64,000 nt of DNA, from positions 2,542,001-2,606,000 of the forward strand of contig NZ_WWHU01000001.1 in the NCBI RefSeq assembly GCF_009862785.1. Direction: 5' to 3'. Position 1 is the first letter of the stretch, and every line of letters starts with the position of its first letter. Positions 8,586 to 17,634 of this stretch are shown here, in pieces. Below the pieces are notes generated by a model. It was not told the origin of the DNA. It was given only the letters and a program-made list of their open reading frames with translations, and did not search any database. The position numbers were made by a program, and so were the translations under genes. This DNA comes from Gordonia sp. SID5947. Lineage in GTDB: Bacteria > Actinomycetota > Actinomycetes > Mycobacteriales > Mycobacteriaceae.

Positions 8586-9809
8586 TCAGCCGTACTTCGG
8601 GTTGTTGATCACCGGGATCTCGATGTTGATCGGCATGCGCAGTTCGGACATGTAGAACAGCACGAACTGTCGCAGGAATTCGTCGAAGAGCCAGTAGGCC
8701 TCCTTGGGCACACCGACGTTGAGCGCGCCCTCGCGAACCGCGACATACGGCCCCCACGCGGTTTCCAGCAGCGGACTCCACACCGGCTCCCTGGGGATGT
8801 CGAGCCAGTCGGCGATCTTGTCCCCGAGCATGAATCTGGTCAACGCCCCCAGCACACCCCTCGAGAGCAGGGAGAGGTCGAGATTGAACCCGAGGCCGAG
8901 CAGGATGTCGGCGAGTTTCTTGCCCTCAGGTGTGGGCGCCAGGATCGGGTCCAACACCTGCTTCGCCTGCGAATCGGCAGCGTTCCATGACTTCGGAATG
9001 TACTGATCTTCCACACCGAGCATGTGCGCGCTGACCTGCCACGAGTGCAGGAAGCCCTCCGACTCGTCGGGTGCGATGGGCACATTCCATTTCTGCAGGT
9101 TGCGCCATACCGTGGTCGGCAGACTGTGCCAGGTGACCATGATGTCGGCCTGGCTGATCGGCTTCTTCTCCGGCGCCGAATGCACCCAGTGTGGCGACTG
9201 AGGGAGAAGATGACGGACGGCCGCATGCGCCATCCGCGTCTTGACGCAGGTCACGATCATCTCGCCGTCAGGCTGATAGGCGTTGAGAGAACCGATGTCG
9301 TAACCGAGCTTGGCCGTCTTCGTGATGCGGTCCTTCATATCCGCACCGCCCTTGGAGTAGTAGACGGCTCGCGCCTCCTTGGGGATGACGGTGCTCATCA
9401 TGCCGCTCGCAAAGCCGTACAGCACACCGAGATACGTGCCGCGCTTCTGGTTGAAACGCACTGCGGTCGCGAGCTTCTCGCGATCGGTCCACGATGGCAA
9501 CTGCCGGGCGTGTTCCATGAAGTCCCGCAGTTCCCCGGGCAGGCCGGCCGGCAGCGGCTGTCCGTTCTTCGTCCACGACCGCAGCAACTTGTTCACCTTC
9601 GGAACCTCACCGCGATCCAGCAGCGCGGCGACCACCGCGTCGGCTTCCGGGTCCCACACGCCCTTGGGATCCATCCCGCTACCGACCCCCGGAACCGAGT
9701 TCGCCGGGGACCATGTCCACGGTGTCGCCGGAGCGACAACCGCCGCGGCACCGAGAGCCCCCAACGTACCCCCGGTTTTCAGCAGCGTTCGCCTGTTCAG
9801 ATCTTCCAT
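8586..9809 (-). CDS. lcp: Latex clearing protein Lcp (rubber oxygenase)
   Basis: A 407-residue secreted b-type haem oxygenase that cleaves cis-1,4-polyisoprene into oligo-isoprenoid aldehyde-ketones. Long stretches match Streptomyces K30 Lcp, including GVLYGFASGMMSTVIPKEAR. Residues known to matter there have counterparts three positions lower here: Glu145, Arg161, Lys164, Thr165 and the haem ligand His195. An RR motif at residues 6-7 followed by a hydrophobic Ala/Gly/Val stretch indicates Tat export with folded cofactor. GGGAG precedes the ATG at 9809. A TetR gene is divergent. The partner genes oxiAB found next to lcp in Streptomyces K30 are absent. Confidence 0.95.
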   Translation of the reverse strand: MEDLNRRTLLKTGGTLGALGAAAVVAPATPWTWSPANSVPGVGSGMDPKGVWDPEADAVVAALLDRGEVPKVNKLLRSWTKNGQPLPAGLPGELRDFMEHARQLPSWTDREKLATAVRFNQKRGTYLGVLYGFASGMMSTVIPKEARAVYYSKGGADMKDRITKTAKLGYDIGSLNAYQPDGEMIVTCVKTRMAHAAVRHLLPQSPHWVHSAPEKKPISQADIMVTWHSLPTTVWRNLQKWNVPIAPDESEGFLHSWQVSAHMLGVEDQYIPKSWNAADSQAKQVLDPILAPTPEGKKLADILLGLGFNLDLSLLSRGVLGALTRFMLGDKIADWLDIPREPVWSPLLETAWGPYVAVREGALNVGVPKEAYWLFDEFLRQFVLFYMSELRMPINIEIPVINNPKYG

Positions 9810-9848
9810 TCGCTCTACTCCCGTTCAACGCCCGACTCGATGACGCGA

Positions 9849-9874
9849 TGTAACAGTGACTGTAACTCTGTAAC
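9849..9874. promoter_or_regulatory. Probable LcpR operator between lcp and lcpR
   Basis: Three TGTAAC hexamers (9849, 9861, 9869) cluster around the perfect palindrome ACAGT-G-ACTGT (9853-9863). The cluster lies 40-65 bases upstream of the lcp start and about 95 bases before the TetR gene, the expected place for a site controlling both. Confidence 0.6.
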
Positions 9875-9969
9875 ATTGATACCATGGCTGTGGTCCGCAT
9901 CACAAGGGGCGGGACGCCGGTACAAATCGATACGCTGACCGGCAAATGCGGCCATAGAGGAGGGAATTC

Positions 9970-10662
9970 GTGCAACCACGTCCGCCGGCGGCGGCGCCCT
10001 CCAAATCGCTCCTCGAACGCGCCTACATCGGGTTGATCTCGCAGGACGAGGACGATGGCGACCGTGACGATCCGACACGGACCCGGATTCTCGACGCCGC
10101 ATATGACCAGTTCTGCCGCATGGGAATTCAGCGATCGTCGTTGGAAGAGGTCGCGCGTCGGGCCGGGGTCACCCGGATCACCATCTATCGGAAGTTCGAC
10201 ACGAAGGACACGCTGGTCGAGCAGGTGGTGATCCGCGAGTTCCGCCGCTACTTCGCCCGGTTCCTCGACGACATCGCCGGGGCCGACACCGTCGGCGACC
10301 GCGTGGTGGCCGGCTTCGTCAGCTCACTGCGCGCCATCTCCGACAATCCCCTCATCGGCGGGCTCCTCGAAACCGAACCTTCCTTGCTGATCGGCTCGAT
10401 CATCGGAATCGGCGACAATGGCAGTCTGCTGGCCACCGTGCGCGGATTCGTCGCCGGGCAGCTTCGTAGCGAACAACAGGCGGGCACCGTCTCCGCCGAC
10501 CTCGACACCGAGATGGCGGCCGAGATGATGGTGCGCATCTCGGCATCGTTCCTCACCGTGCCGAGCCAGATCATCGACCTCGGCGATGACGAGCAGCTCG
10601 CCGCCATCGCGCGGCAGTTCTTGGTTCCGATGCTGCAACCGCCTGTCGGCGACCACACGTAG
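9970..10662 (+). CDS. lcpR: TetR regulator divergent from lcp (LcpR-like)
   Basis: A 230-residue TetR regulator with a proline/alanine-rich leader and an acidic patch (DEDDGDRDD) before the HTH at about residues 55-85 (SSLEEVARRAGVTRITIYRKF). The GTG start at 9970 follows AGGAGGG at good spacing. Its position facing lcp, with a palindrome cluster in the shared gap, matches the TetR repressor LcpR described next to lcp in G. polyisoprenivorans and streptomycetes. Repression of lcp until rubber breakdown products appear is inferred from that context. Confidence 0.8.
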   Translation: MQPRPPAAAPSKSLLERAYIGLISQDEDDGDRDDPTRTRILDAAYDQFCRMGIQRSSLEEVARRAGVTRITIYRKFDTKDTLVEQVVIREFRRYFARFLDDIAGADTVGDRVVAGFVSSLRAISDNPLIGGLLETEPSLLIGSIIGIGDNGSLLATVRGFVAGQLRSEQQAGTVSADLDTEMAAEMMVRISASFLTVPSQIIDLGDDEQLAAIARQFLVPMLQPPVGDHT

Positions 10663-10724
10663 CAACTCCCTGCAGTCCCCGGCCGCCTACTCGGCGCGTC
10701 GACCTGACCACTCGCACACATCAC

Positions 10725-10773
10725 TTAGTTGAGCAACGCAACCTTTGCTGTTATGGTTGCACAGTTCAACTAA
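10725..10773. promoter_or_regulatory. Nested inverted repeat, operator of the MarR/MFS operon
   Basis: Outer arms TTAGTTGA (10725-10732) and TCAACTAA (10766-10773) and inner arms GCAACC (10738-10743) and GGTTGC (10755-10760) share one centre at 10749. It precedes the MarR start by 25 bases, consistent with autoregulation. Confidence 0.65.
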
Positions 10774-10797
10774 CTGGTGCGGATCGAGGTGCGCAAC

Positions 10798-11283
10798 ATG
10801 TCCGGCCGCCCACAAGCCATCGGCTGCCTGCTCGAAGAGTTCTATCTGATGGGGCATGCCATCCGTGGCGCACTGTCGCCGACCGAGGAATCACGCGGGC
10901 TGTTGCCCGGCGCACTGATCGTCCTGGTGGCATTGAGCGGCTGCCAGCCCTGCAGGCAGGTGGCGTTGGCCGGCGAGTTGTCGATCACGCCATCCGGGCT
11001 GAGCAGACACATCTCCGAGCTGGTGGCTGCGGGTTACGTCGTTCGGCGACCCGACCAGACCGACGGTCGCGCATCGTTGATCGAACTGACCGACGAAGGA
11101 CACGAACTGCTCGAGCGGGCGCACCGCTCACGTGCACGGACCCTCGAGAACGCGCTCGCCGACTGGGACGGGGCCGAGGTGACAGCGGCGGTCGAGACGA
11201 TCACGAAGTTGCGCCACTCGCTGCACCGACATGCGCAACAACAGAAGCCACCATCAAGAGAAAGTGACCCGGTCAATGTCTGA
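10798..11283 (+). CDS. MarR-family regulator
   Basis: A 161-residue MarR protein with the winged-helix core at about residues 40-105 (LAGELSITPSGLSRHISELV, wing RRPDQTDGRASLIELT). The ATG at 10798 is preferred over the GTG at 10777 because GAGGTG lies six bases before it. Its last eight bases overlap the start of the DHA2 exporter gene, so both are co-translated. It probably represses this operon from the nested inverted repeat upstream and is released by a substrate of the pump. Cysteines occur in the motif GCQPC, which could be redox-sensitive (inference). Confidence 0.88.
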   Translation: MSGRPQAIGCLLEEFYLMGHAIRGALSPTEESRGLLPGALIVLVALSGCQPCRQVALAGELSITPSGLSRHISELVAAGYVVRRPDQTDGRASLIELTDEGHELLERAHRSRARTLENALADWDGAEVTAAVETITKLRHSLHRHAQQQKPPSRESDPVNV

Positions 11284-12922
11284 GACCACCATCGCGCCGA
11301 CGGCGCCCGAGGCCGGCGTGATGACCCACCGCCAGATCCTCGAGGCGATGACGGGTCTGCTGGCCGCACTGTTCACTGCTCTGTTGAGTTCGACAATCGT
11401 CGCCACCGCACTGCCCACGATCATCGGCGATCTCAAGGGTTCGCAGACGGCCTACGCATGGGTCATCACATCGGCCCTGCTGGCCAATGCCGCCTCGACG
11501 CCGATCTGGGGCAAGTTGGCCGACCTGTTCAACAAGAAGGTGCTAGTCCAGACGGCCATCGTCATCTTTGTGGCGGGCTCAGTGGTCGCCGGGTTCGCCC
11601 ACAGCGTTCCGGTCTTGCTGACTGCCCGTGTCATTCAGGGACTCGGGATGGGCGGATTGACCGCACTGGTGGTGGCCATCATCGGCAGCATCGTCTCGCC
11701 ACGTGAGCGGGGTCGCTACTCCGGATACATGGGTGCGGTCATGGCCGTCGCGATGTCGGGCGGTCCGATCGTCGGTGGCCTCATCGCCGACAGCCCGCTC
11801 GGTTGGCGCTGGTGCTTCTTCGTCTGCGTGCCACTGGCAGTCATCGCGTTGATCCTCCTACAGAAGACCCTCAAACTGCCGACCGTACGTCAGGACAATG
11901 TGTCCATCGACTGGTTCGGGGCCATCACCCTCACCGCCGGTGTGTCGATCCTGCTCATCTGGGTCTCCTTCGCCGGCAAGGCCGGATACTACGACTGGTT
12001 GTCGGCCGAATCGGCTCTGTATGTGGGTGCCGGTGTCCTGCTCCTGGCCGCAACCATCTGGATCGAGGCCAACGCGAAGGCCCCCATCATCCCGCTGCGC
12101 ATCGTCACCGAGCGGACGACCGGGCTGGCCATCATCGCGTCGATCGCGGTGGGCGTCGGCATGTTCGGCGCGACAACCTTCCTCGCCCAGTACTTCCAGA
12201 CCGCGCGTGACTTCTCGCCCACCATGGCGGGCATCCTCACCATCCCGATGGTGGTCGGTTTGCTGACCGCCTCCGTCGGCTCTGGTCAGTTGATCGCTCG
12301 CACGGGAAATTGGAAGCGATTCGTGGTGACCGGCGGCGTGCTGATCGTGATCGGGTTCGGACTGCTCGCCACCATCGATCACGCGACGAGCCTGTGGCTC
12401 ATCTCCACCTACATCCTCGTCCTGGGCCTCGGCCTGGGCATGCTGATGCAGAACGTGGTGCTCGCGGTGCAGAACACGGTGAGCGTCAAGGACATCGGCG
12501 CCGCATCGAGCAGCGTCGCATTCTTCCGCACGTTCGGTGGGGCTGTCGGCGTGTCCGTGCTGGGCTCCATATTGGCCACCAGGGTCGGCGAGTTGACGTC
12601 CGAAGGGTTGTCCAAGTTGGGCATTCCGGCCGGCTCGGGAGGTAGCGGCGACCTCGACCTCGACGCGCTGCCCACACCCGTGCGAGAGGTCGTGCAGCAC
12701 GCCTACGGCGATGCCACCGGCCGCATCTTCCTGATCGCCGCCTTCGTCGCGATCGTGACCCTCATCGCGGTCGCTTTCCTGCCGAACAAGCCGTTGCGCC
12801 GCACCATCGACATCGAACCGGGGGCGTCCGACACCGACACCTACACCGCCAGCGACGATGGGATCACCGACGTCGACGAACGCATCGTCGACGCTCCGGT
12901 GGGCGCCGGACGGCGCCACTAG
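11276..12922 (+). CDS. DHA2-family (EmrB/QacA) drug exporter
   Basis: A 548-residue major facilitator protein with 14 predicted membrane segments. The N-terminal segment has LSSTIVATALPTI, a form of motif C/D1 typical of 14-helix DHA2 proton-drug antiporters; a motif A variant (GKLADLFNKKV) follows helix 2, and FVCVPLAV ends helix 6. The acidic C-terminal tail of about 35 residues is cytoplasmic. The ATG lies inside the end of the MarR gene. Substrate unknown; drug or toxic-metabolite export is inferred from family and regulator. Confidence 0.88.
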   Translation: MSETTIAPTAPEAGVMTHRQILEAMTGLLAALFTALLSSTIVATALPTIIGDLKGSQTAYAWVITSALLANAASTPIWGKLADLFNKKVLVQTAIVIFVAGSVVAGFAHSVPVLLTARVIQGLGMGGLTALVVAIIGSIVSPRERGRYSGYMGAVMAVAMSGGPIVGGLIADSPLGWRWCFFVCVPLAVIALILLQKTLKLPTVRQDNVSIDWFGAITLTAGVSILLIWVSFAGKAGYYDWLSAESALYVGAGVLLLAATIWIEANAKAPIIPLRIVTERTTGLAIIASIAVGVGMFGATTFLAQYFQTARDFSPTMAGILTIPMVVGLLTASVGSGQLIARTGNWKRFVVTGGVLIVIGFGLLATIDHATSLWLISTYILVLGLGLGMLMQNVVLAVQNTVSVKDIGAASSSVAFFRTFGGAVGVSVLGSILATRVGELTSEGLSKLGIPAGSGGSGDLDLDALPTPVREVVQHAYGDATGRIFLIAAFVAIVTLIAVAFLPNKPLRRTIDIEPGASDTDTYTASDDGITDVDERIVDAPVGAGRRH

Positions 12923-12967
12923 AGGATCGGAGCGGGCGCTCGGCCGCCGAACGCGCTGATGAGGCGG

Positions 12968-13924
12968 TCATCCGCGACGCTCACGTGGAGTGGCATGCCG
13001 ACCCGCCACCGCAGTCGCCCGAGCGGCCAGGGCGTCGCGCACCCACGCCGGATCCACCACCTCACAGTCACTGTCGTAGCACGCGGCCCACAAAGCCCTG
13101 ACCGCGTGACGCCGGTCCTCGAACCGAAGACTCAGCCGCGTGCCACCTTCCGAATCGAGGACATCGACAGAGAGCACCGACGTGTGACGCCCCAGGTTCT
13201 CGACATCGTCTGCCGCACAATCGATGACCACATCGACCGCGTCGAAGGATGCTCGGAACTCGGACCGCCTTCGCTGCCAGATGTCATCGAGGTCGACGTC
13301 CTCGGACCGGTCGGCGCGCTCATCGAGGACCTCGACGTCGCTCATACGCGACACCCGGTACATTCGTTCTGCGCCTCGCGAATTCGCAACCAGGTACCAG
13401 GTGTCGCCGGCCACGATGAGTCCTATCGGGTCCACCACCCGCTCGCGCGGTTCGACGCCCGGACGCCGATACGTCATGCGCATCCGCCGCCCGTCGAAGA
13501 CCGCCTGCGCAACCTGACTCAACGAGTCCAACTCCTGAGGAGCGCGGACAAATCCCTCCGGCCTGACCAACACCCGCTGCGCTGCGCGCACCGCGCGGTC
13601 CCGGTAGGCATCCGGCACGGCCGCGGCGACCTTCCGCATGGCACTGGCGAAAGCCGGCGTCGCCATGCGCCCGCTCCCGGCGAGCAGTGACGTCGCCTCG
13701 TCGACCGTCAGTCCGGTGAGATCGGTGCGGTACCCGGGCAACAGCGTGAACCCACCGCCACGCCCGCGCTCGGCGTACACCGGTACGCCCGACAACGACA
13801 GCGAGTCGATGTCGCGCAACACGGTGCGCTCGGAGACCCCAAGCTCGGCAGCGATCGCCGCCGCGGTCATCCGGCCGTGCTTCTTCAGGAGCATGAGTAC
13901 TGCGATCAGACGTTCGGCACGCAC
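12968..13924 (-). CDS. WYL-domain transcriptional regulator
   Basis: A 318-residue HTH-WYL regulator. The N-terminal DeoR-like winged helix (residues 1-60: ELGVSERTVLRDIDSLSLSGVPV) precedes a WYL domain at about 140-210 with PIGLIVAGDTWYLVANS, and a C-terminal WCX-type region. The GTG at 13924 follows AGGAGGAAG. It is divergent from the TIGR03086 gene, and the 89-bp gap contains a perfect 10-base inverted repeat, so it probably controls that gene and itself. WYL proteins bind nucleic acids or small ligands; the ligand here is unknown. Confidence 0.88.
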   Translation of the reverse strand: MRAERLIAVLMLLKKHGRMTAAAIAAELGVSERTVLRDIDSLSLSGVPVYAERGRGGGFTLLPGYRTDLTGLTVDEATSLLAGSGRMATPAFASAMRKVAAAVPDAYRDRAVRAAQRVLVRPEGFVRAPQELDSLSQVAQAVFDGRRMRMTYRRPGVEPRERVVDPIGLIVAGDTWYLVANSRGAERMYRVSRMSDVEVLDERADRSEDVDLDDIWQRRRSEFRASFDAVDVVIDCAADDVENLGRHTSVLSVDVLDSEGGTRLSLRFEDRRHAVRALWAACYDSDCEVVDPAWVRDALAARATAVAGRHATPRERRG

Positions 13925-13943
13925 ACCGAAGATCTTCCTCCTA

Positions 13944-13968
13944 AAACATGACAGAAGATGTCATGTTT
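13944..13968. promoter_or_regulatory. Perfect inverted-repeat operator between the WYL and TIGR03086 genes
   Basis: AAACATGACA - five bases - TGTCATGTTT is a perfect 10-base inverted repeat, only 19 bases from the WYL start and 45 bases from the TIGR03086 start. It is the obvious candidate site for the WYL regulator. Confidence 0.75.
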
Positions 13969-14013
13969 GTGCGTTTGACTGGGCGTCACCAGCCCATCGA
14001 CAAAGGAACGATC

Positions 14014-14613
14014 ATGACCGAGAACCAGCCCGCCGATCCGCGACCCGCCTACGCGGCCGCCACCACCTGGGTGATCAACCTGCTCACCGCTGTCACCGAC
14101 GATCAACTCGACTCCCCGACACCGTGCGACGACTTCGATGTCCGCACCCTTGCGGCACACCTGACGGCGAGCGCACAACGCGCCGTCGTCCTGGCGGAGG
14201 GTGGTGACGCGTTCGCGGTGCCGCGGATCGCGGACTCTCACGATGCGGAGGGCTACGCCGCGGTTGTCACACGTGCCCTGGACCTGTGGTCCGACGACGC
14301 CACACTCGGGGCCATGGTCCGGGTGCCCTGGGGTGAGGTCCCCGGTGCCGCCGCCCTCTGGGGCTATGTCAGCGAGACCTTTGTGCACGGCTGGGACCTC
14401 GCAGTCGCCACCGGGCAACCCGCCGAGGCCGATGGCTCATCCGTGGAACCCGTGCTGGCCGTCGCGCAGCAGTTCATCCCGGCGGCGATCCGCGGTGATG
14501 CCGAGGTCCCGTTCGGCCCTGTCGTCGAACCTCGGCCAGAGGCCGGACCGACCGAGCGACTCGCCAACTGGACGGGACGGGATGCGACGAGGTGGGTGGG
14601 GACGGCCGTGTGA
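14014..14613 (+). CDS. TIGR03086-family metal-binding protein (DinB/MDMPI fold)
   Basis: A 199-residue protein of the TIGR03086 group, related to mycothiol-dependent maleylpyruvate isomerase. The N-terminal segment SPTPCDDFDVRTLAAHL and the later FVHGWDLAVATG are the family landmarks and carry the histidines that bind a divalent metal. The ATG at 14014 follows AAAGGAAC; an ATG at 13948 lies inside the operator and is rejected. It probably uses mycothiol or acts on a small electrophile (inference). Control by the divergent WYL protein is likely. Confidence 0.82.
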   Translation: MTENQPADPRPAYAAATTWVINLLTAVTDDQLDSPTPCDDFDVRTLAAHLTASAQRAVVLAEGGDAFAVPRIADSHDAEGYAAVVTRALDLWSDDATLGAMVRVPWGEVPGAAALWGYVSETFVHGWDLAVATGQPAEADGSSVEPVLAVAQQFIPAAIRGDAEVPFGPVVEPRPEAGPTERLANWTGRDATRWVGTAV

Positions 14614-14675
14614 GGCCGGGCGGCCGACGGACCGGACGGCAGGGCGTCTGACCGCGCGGCATACGATGGAGGACG

Positions 14676-15998
14676 ATGACCGAAGACCGTATGTCCGAGG
14701 TGTGTGACACGGGCACACGGCCATCCGCAGGCCCCGCCGCTGCCCCTCGCGGCGCGTTCGCCTCACTGTCCAACCCGAACTACCGGCTGTATTTCGGCGG
14801 ACAGGCACTGTCTCTCGTCGGTACCTGGATGCAGGCCACCGCGCAGGCCTGGCTGGTACTCACGCTCAGCGGGTCGGCATCGATCCTGGGTGTCATCGTC
14901 GCACTGCAGGCGTTGCCGATCCTGCTGCTCGGCCCGTACGCGGGAGTGATCGCTGACCGAGTCGACCGACGTCGGCTGATGATCATCCTGCAGTCGGTGA
15001 TGGGTGTACTCGCCGCGGTGCTCGCTGTCTTGACCCTCGCGGGGTGGGTACAGATCTGGCATGTCGCGGTGCTCGCCCTGCTCCTCGGACTCAACAACGC
15101 ATTCGAGAACCCGGCCCGCCAGGCCTTCATCCACCAGATCGTCGGTGAGTCGTTGATCCGCAACGCGGTGACGCTGAACTCGGTCATGGTCAACGCCGCC
15201 CGCGCCGTCGGACCCGCCGTCGCCGGTGTGCTGCTCGCCGCGGTCGGCGCGGGCTGGTGTTTCGCCGTCAACGCCGGAAGCTTCGTCGCGGTGGTCGTCT
15301 CCCTGATCGTGATGAACACCGCGGCGATCGAACACGAGGAGCCCATCGTCCGCGCCCGAGGGCAGCTCCGGGAGGGGCTACGGTATGTGGCCGGTTCGCC
15401 GGCGCTGTGGATTCCGCTGGTGATGATGGCTCTGGTCGGCACGCTCGCCTACGAGTTCCAGGTGTCGTTGCCGGCCGCTGCCAAGGAGACCTTCGACGGC
15501 GGGCCCCAGGCACTCGGATTCATGACCTCGGCGATGGGAGTCGGCGCGGTGGTCGGCGGTCTCCTCGTGGCCGCCCGCGGGACCACCGGGCTCCGCCCGC
15601 TGACGATCGCGGCCGCCGGGTTCGGGGTCACCATCGCGATCACCGCGGTGGCGCCCAATCTGCCGGTGGCGATAGCGGCCCTGTTCTTTGTCGGGTGGCT
15701 GAGTGTGACGTTCATGTCCACGGGAAACGCAACGCTGCAACTCAACGCCGACCCCCGGATGCGGGGCAGGGTGATGTCGCTGTGGTCGGTGGCATTCATG
15801 GGCTCCACCCCGATCGGTGGGCCGATGATCGGCGCGATCAGTGAATCCGCAGGACCCCGCGTGGGGTTGGCCGTCGGCGCCGCGGCATGTTTCGTGGCGG
15901 CCGGGCTCGGCGTCCTGATGTGGCGTCATCGCCGGGAACACTCCGTGCGCATGACCCCAACCGACCCTCCTACCGAGTCGGTTACCGGAAACCACTGA
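14676..15998 (+). CDS. MFS exporter, EntS-like
   Basis: A 440-residue major facilitator protein of the EntS/MFS_3 type with 12 predicted membrane segments. YRLYFGGQALSLVGTWMQ starts helix 1, and GVIADRVDRRRLM is motif A between helices 2 and 3. The segment LNNAFENPARQAFIHQIV is characteristic of this subfamily. It probably exports a siderophore or drug-like compound; no siderophore genes are adjacent, so the substrate is open. The ATG at 14676 has GGAGG four bases upstream. Confidence 0.82.
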   Translation: MTEDRMSEVCDTGTRPSAGPAAAPRGAFASLSNPNYRLYFGGQALSLVGTWMQATAQAWLVLTLSGSASILGVIVALQALPILLLGPYAGVIADRVDRRRLMIILQSVMGVLAAVLAVLTLAGWVQIWHVAVLALLLGLNNAFENPARQAFIHQIVGESLIRNAVTLNSVMVNAARAVGPAVAGVLLAAVGAGWCFAVNAGSFVAVVVSLIVMNTAAIEHEEPIVRARGQLREGLRYVAGSPALWIPLVMMALVGTLAYEFQVSLPAAAKETFDGGPQALGFMTSAMGVGAVVGGLLVAARGTTGLRPLTIAAAGFGVTIAITAVAPNLPVAIAALFFVGWLSVTFMSTGNATLQLNADPRMRGRVMSLWSVAFMGSTPIGGPMIGAISESAGPRVGLAVGAAACFVAAGLGVLMWRHRREHSVRMTPTDPPTESVTGNH

Positions 15999-16062
15999 GA
16001 CATCGACGACGAAACCTCTAGGGTGATCGACACACGGAGGTCGGTCGATCCTGGGGGGCTAC

Positions 16063-17634
16063 ATGTCGGGCCGTGCGTTGTTCTCACGTCTGCGGGGTGG
16101 TCGACGACACGTCACCGCATCGGCCGTCCTCACGGTGGGCGTTGTTCTCGCCACCGCACTCGGCGCCGCGCCCGCCACCGCTGCGACCCACTACTTCCCG
16201 GACATCTCGGATAAGTCGGTCCCACAGGCCGAGTGCGGTCCCGGATCGCTTCCCGAACGTGGCCTCCAGGGCGAGGTCACCGCCGAGGACCGCAACTCTG
16301 GTCGCAGCACCCGAGGCTACCGATGCAACCTGTCCGAACTCGGCGGGGTGCGTGGCGCCGGCGGCGGGATCGTCTCGGCCACCTATGACCATTGCAGCTA
16401 CACCGGCAGCCTGTTCCCCGGCGACAACTTCATGAAGCAGCCGGGTGTGCAGGTCGTCGACGCGGCCGATCCCCGGCACCCGCGGGTCGTCGGCTCGCTC
16501 ACCGATCCCGCGATGCGCGGCGGCACCTGGGAGACGTTGAAGGTCAACCGGAAGCGGAAACTCCTTGCGGCGACGGCAGTTCCGCTGCTATGGGGCGGTG
16601 GCCTCTTCGCCATTTACGACATCTCCGACTGCGCACATCCCCGACTCCTCAACGCCGGCGGACCGGGGATCGCCACACCGTTGCCGTTCACCTCCCACGA
16701 GGGTGGATTCTCGCCGGACGGCCGGACCTACTGGGCCTCCGGTCTGTCGCCCGGCCACCTGTCGGCGATCGACGTGTCGAACCCGGCTCGGCCCCGGGTG
16801 ATCTGGCAAGGCCTGCACAGCTTGCTCGGGCACGGTTTCGGGATCTCCCCCGACGGGAACCGGATGTACCTCTCGAACATGGCGGGGATCACCGTGCTCG
16901 ACATCAGCGCCGTACAGCGCCGCGCGCCATATCCACAGGTCCCCCATCTCGCCGCCTACCTGTGGCCCGACGGCCAACTCAATCAGCATTCCATCCCGGT
17001 CACCTACCGGTCGCGGCCCCACATCATCACCGCCGACGAGGGCGGGTCCGGTGGCGTCAAGATCTTCGACGTGAGCAAGGTCGACAGGCCGAGGTATGTC
17101 GCGCAGATCAAGCTCGAGATCAACCTGCCCGAGAACCTCGACCGCAACCTGCGGTCGTCGATGGGCGGGTCGCTGTTCAGCAGCAATCCGCACTACTGCG
17201 CCGTCGATCGGCCCACGAACCCCACCACGCTGGCGTGTGGATGGGAATCCTCCGGCATCCGTGTCTTCGACATCCGCGACTTCTCGAAGATCACGGAGAT
17301 CGCCTACTTCAATCCGCCGGCCCGTAAGGGCGCCACCGTCGCCGATGCACCCAACTCGCCGCACGTGCTGGGGTCGATCATCGGCGTACCGGCTGTCGAA
17401 TTCCTGAGTCTGGGCATGTCGATCGCGAACGGAAAGGTCGAACTCGGCGACATGATCGGTCCCCGCAGCGGCATGGTGGTCGGCGGCGACATGTCGACCG
17501 ACTGGTGCCTCTCGCCGCCGGAGTTCCACGGCAACGAACTCTGGACGACCTGCGCCGACGGCGGTTTCTACGCGCTCGCCCTGAGCCCGAAGGTCTATAC
17601 GCCGCCCGCCGACCAACTCTCGACGATCGGATGA
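16063..17634 (+). CDS. Secreted LVIVD-repeat beta-propeller protein
   Basis: A 523-residue exported protein. A signal peptide (residues 1-41, ending ATAAT) follows a basic start. The mature part carries LVIVD-type repeats (GVQVVDAADPRHPRVVG, LSAIDVSNPARPRVIW, VKIFDVSKVDRPRYVA, IRVFDIRDFSKITEIA), predicted to fold as a beta-propeller. Cysteines near residues 58, 88, 108 and 193 and later ones could form disulfides. GGGGGG precedes the ATG. It is coupled by an ATGA overlap to a DUF305 gene. Function unknown; an extracytoplasmic binding or redox role is inferred. Confidence 0.8.
   Translation: MSGRALFSRLRGGRRHVTASAVLTVGVVLATALGAAPATAATHYFPDISDKSVPQAECGPGSLPERGLQGEVTAEDRNSGRSTRGYRCNLSELGGVRGAGGGIVSATYDHCSYTGSLFPGDNFMKQPGVQVVDAADPRHPRVVGSLTDPAMRGGTWETLKVNRKRKLLAATAVPLLWGGGLFAIYDISDCAHPRLLNAGGPGIATPLPFTSHEGGFSPDGRTYWASGLSPGHLSAIDVSNPARPRVIWQGLHSLLGHGFGISPDGNRMYLSNMAGITVLDISAVQRRAPYPQVPHLAAYLWPDGQLNQHSIPVTYRSRPHIITADEGGSGGVKIFDVSKVDRPRYVAQIKLEINLPENLDRNLRSSMGGSLFSSNPHYCAVDRPTNPTTLACGWESSGIRVFDIRDFSKITEIAYFNPPARKGATVADAPNSPHVLGSIIGVPAVEFLSLGMSIANGKVELGDMIGPRSGMVVGGDMSTDWCLSPPEFHGNELWTTCADGGFYALALSPKVYTPPADQLSTIG

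Noticed and set aside
8586..9809. Generic DUF2236/MpaB oxygenase
   Set aside because: The sequence is close to Lcp of Streptomyces K30 throughout, including the haem-site residues.
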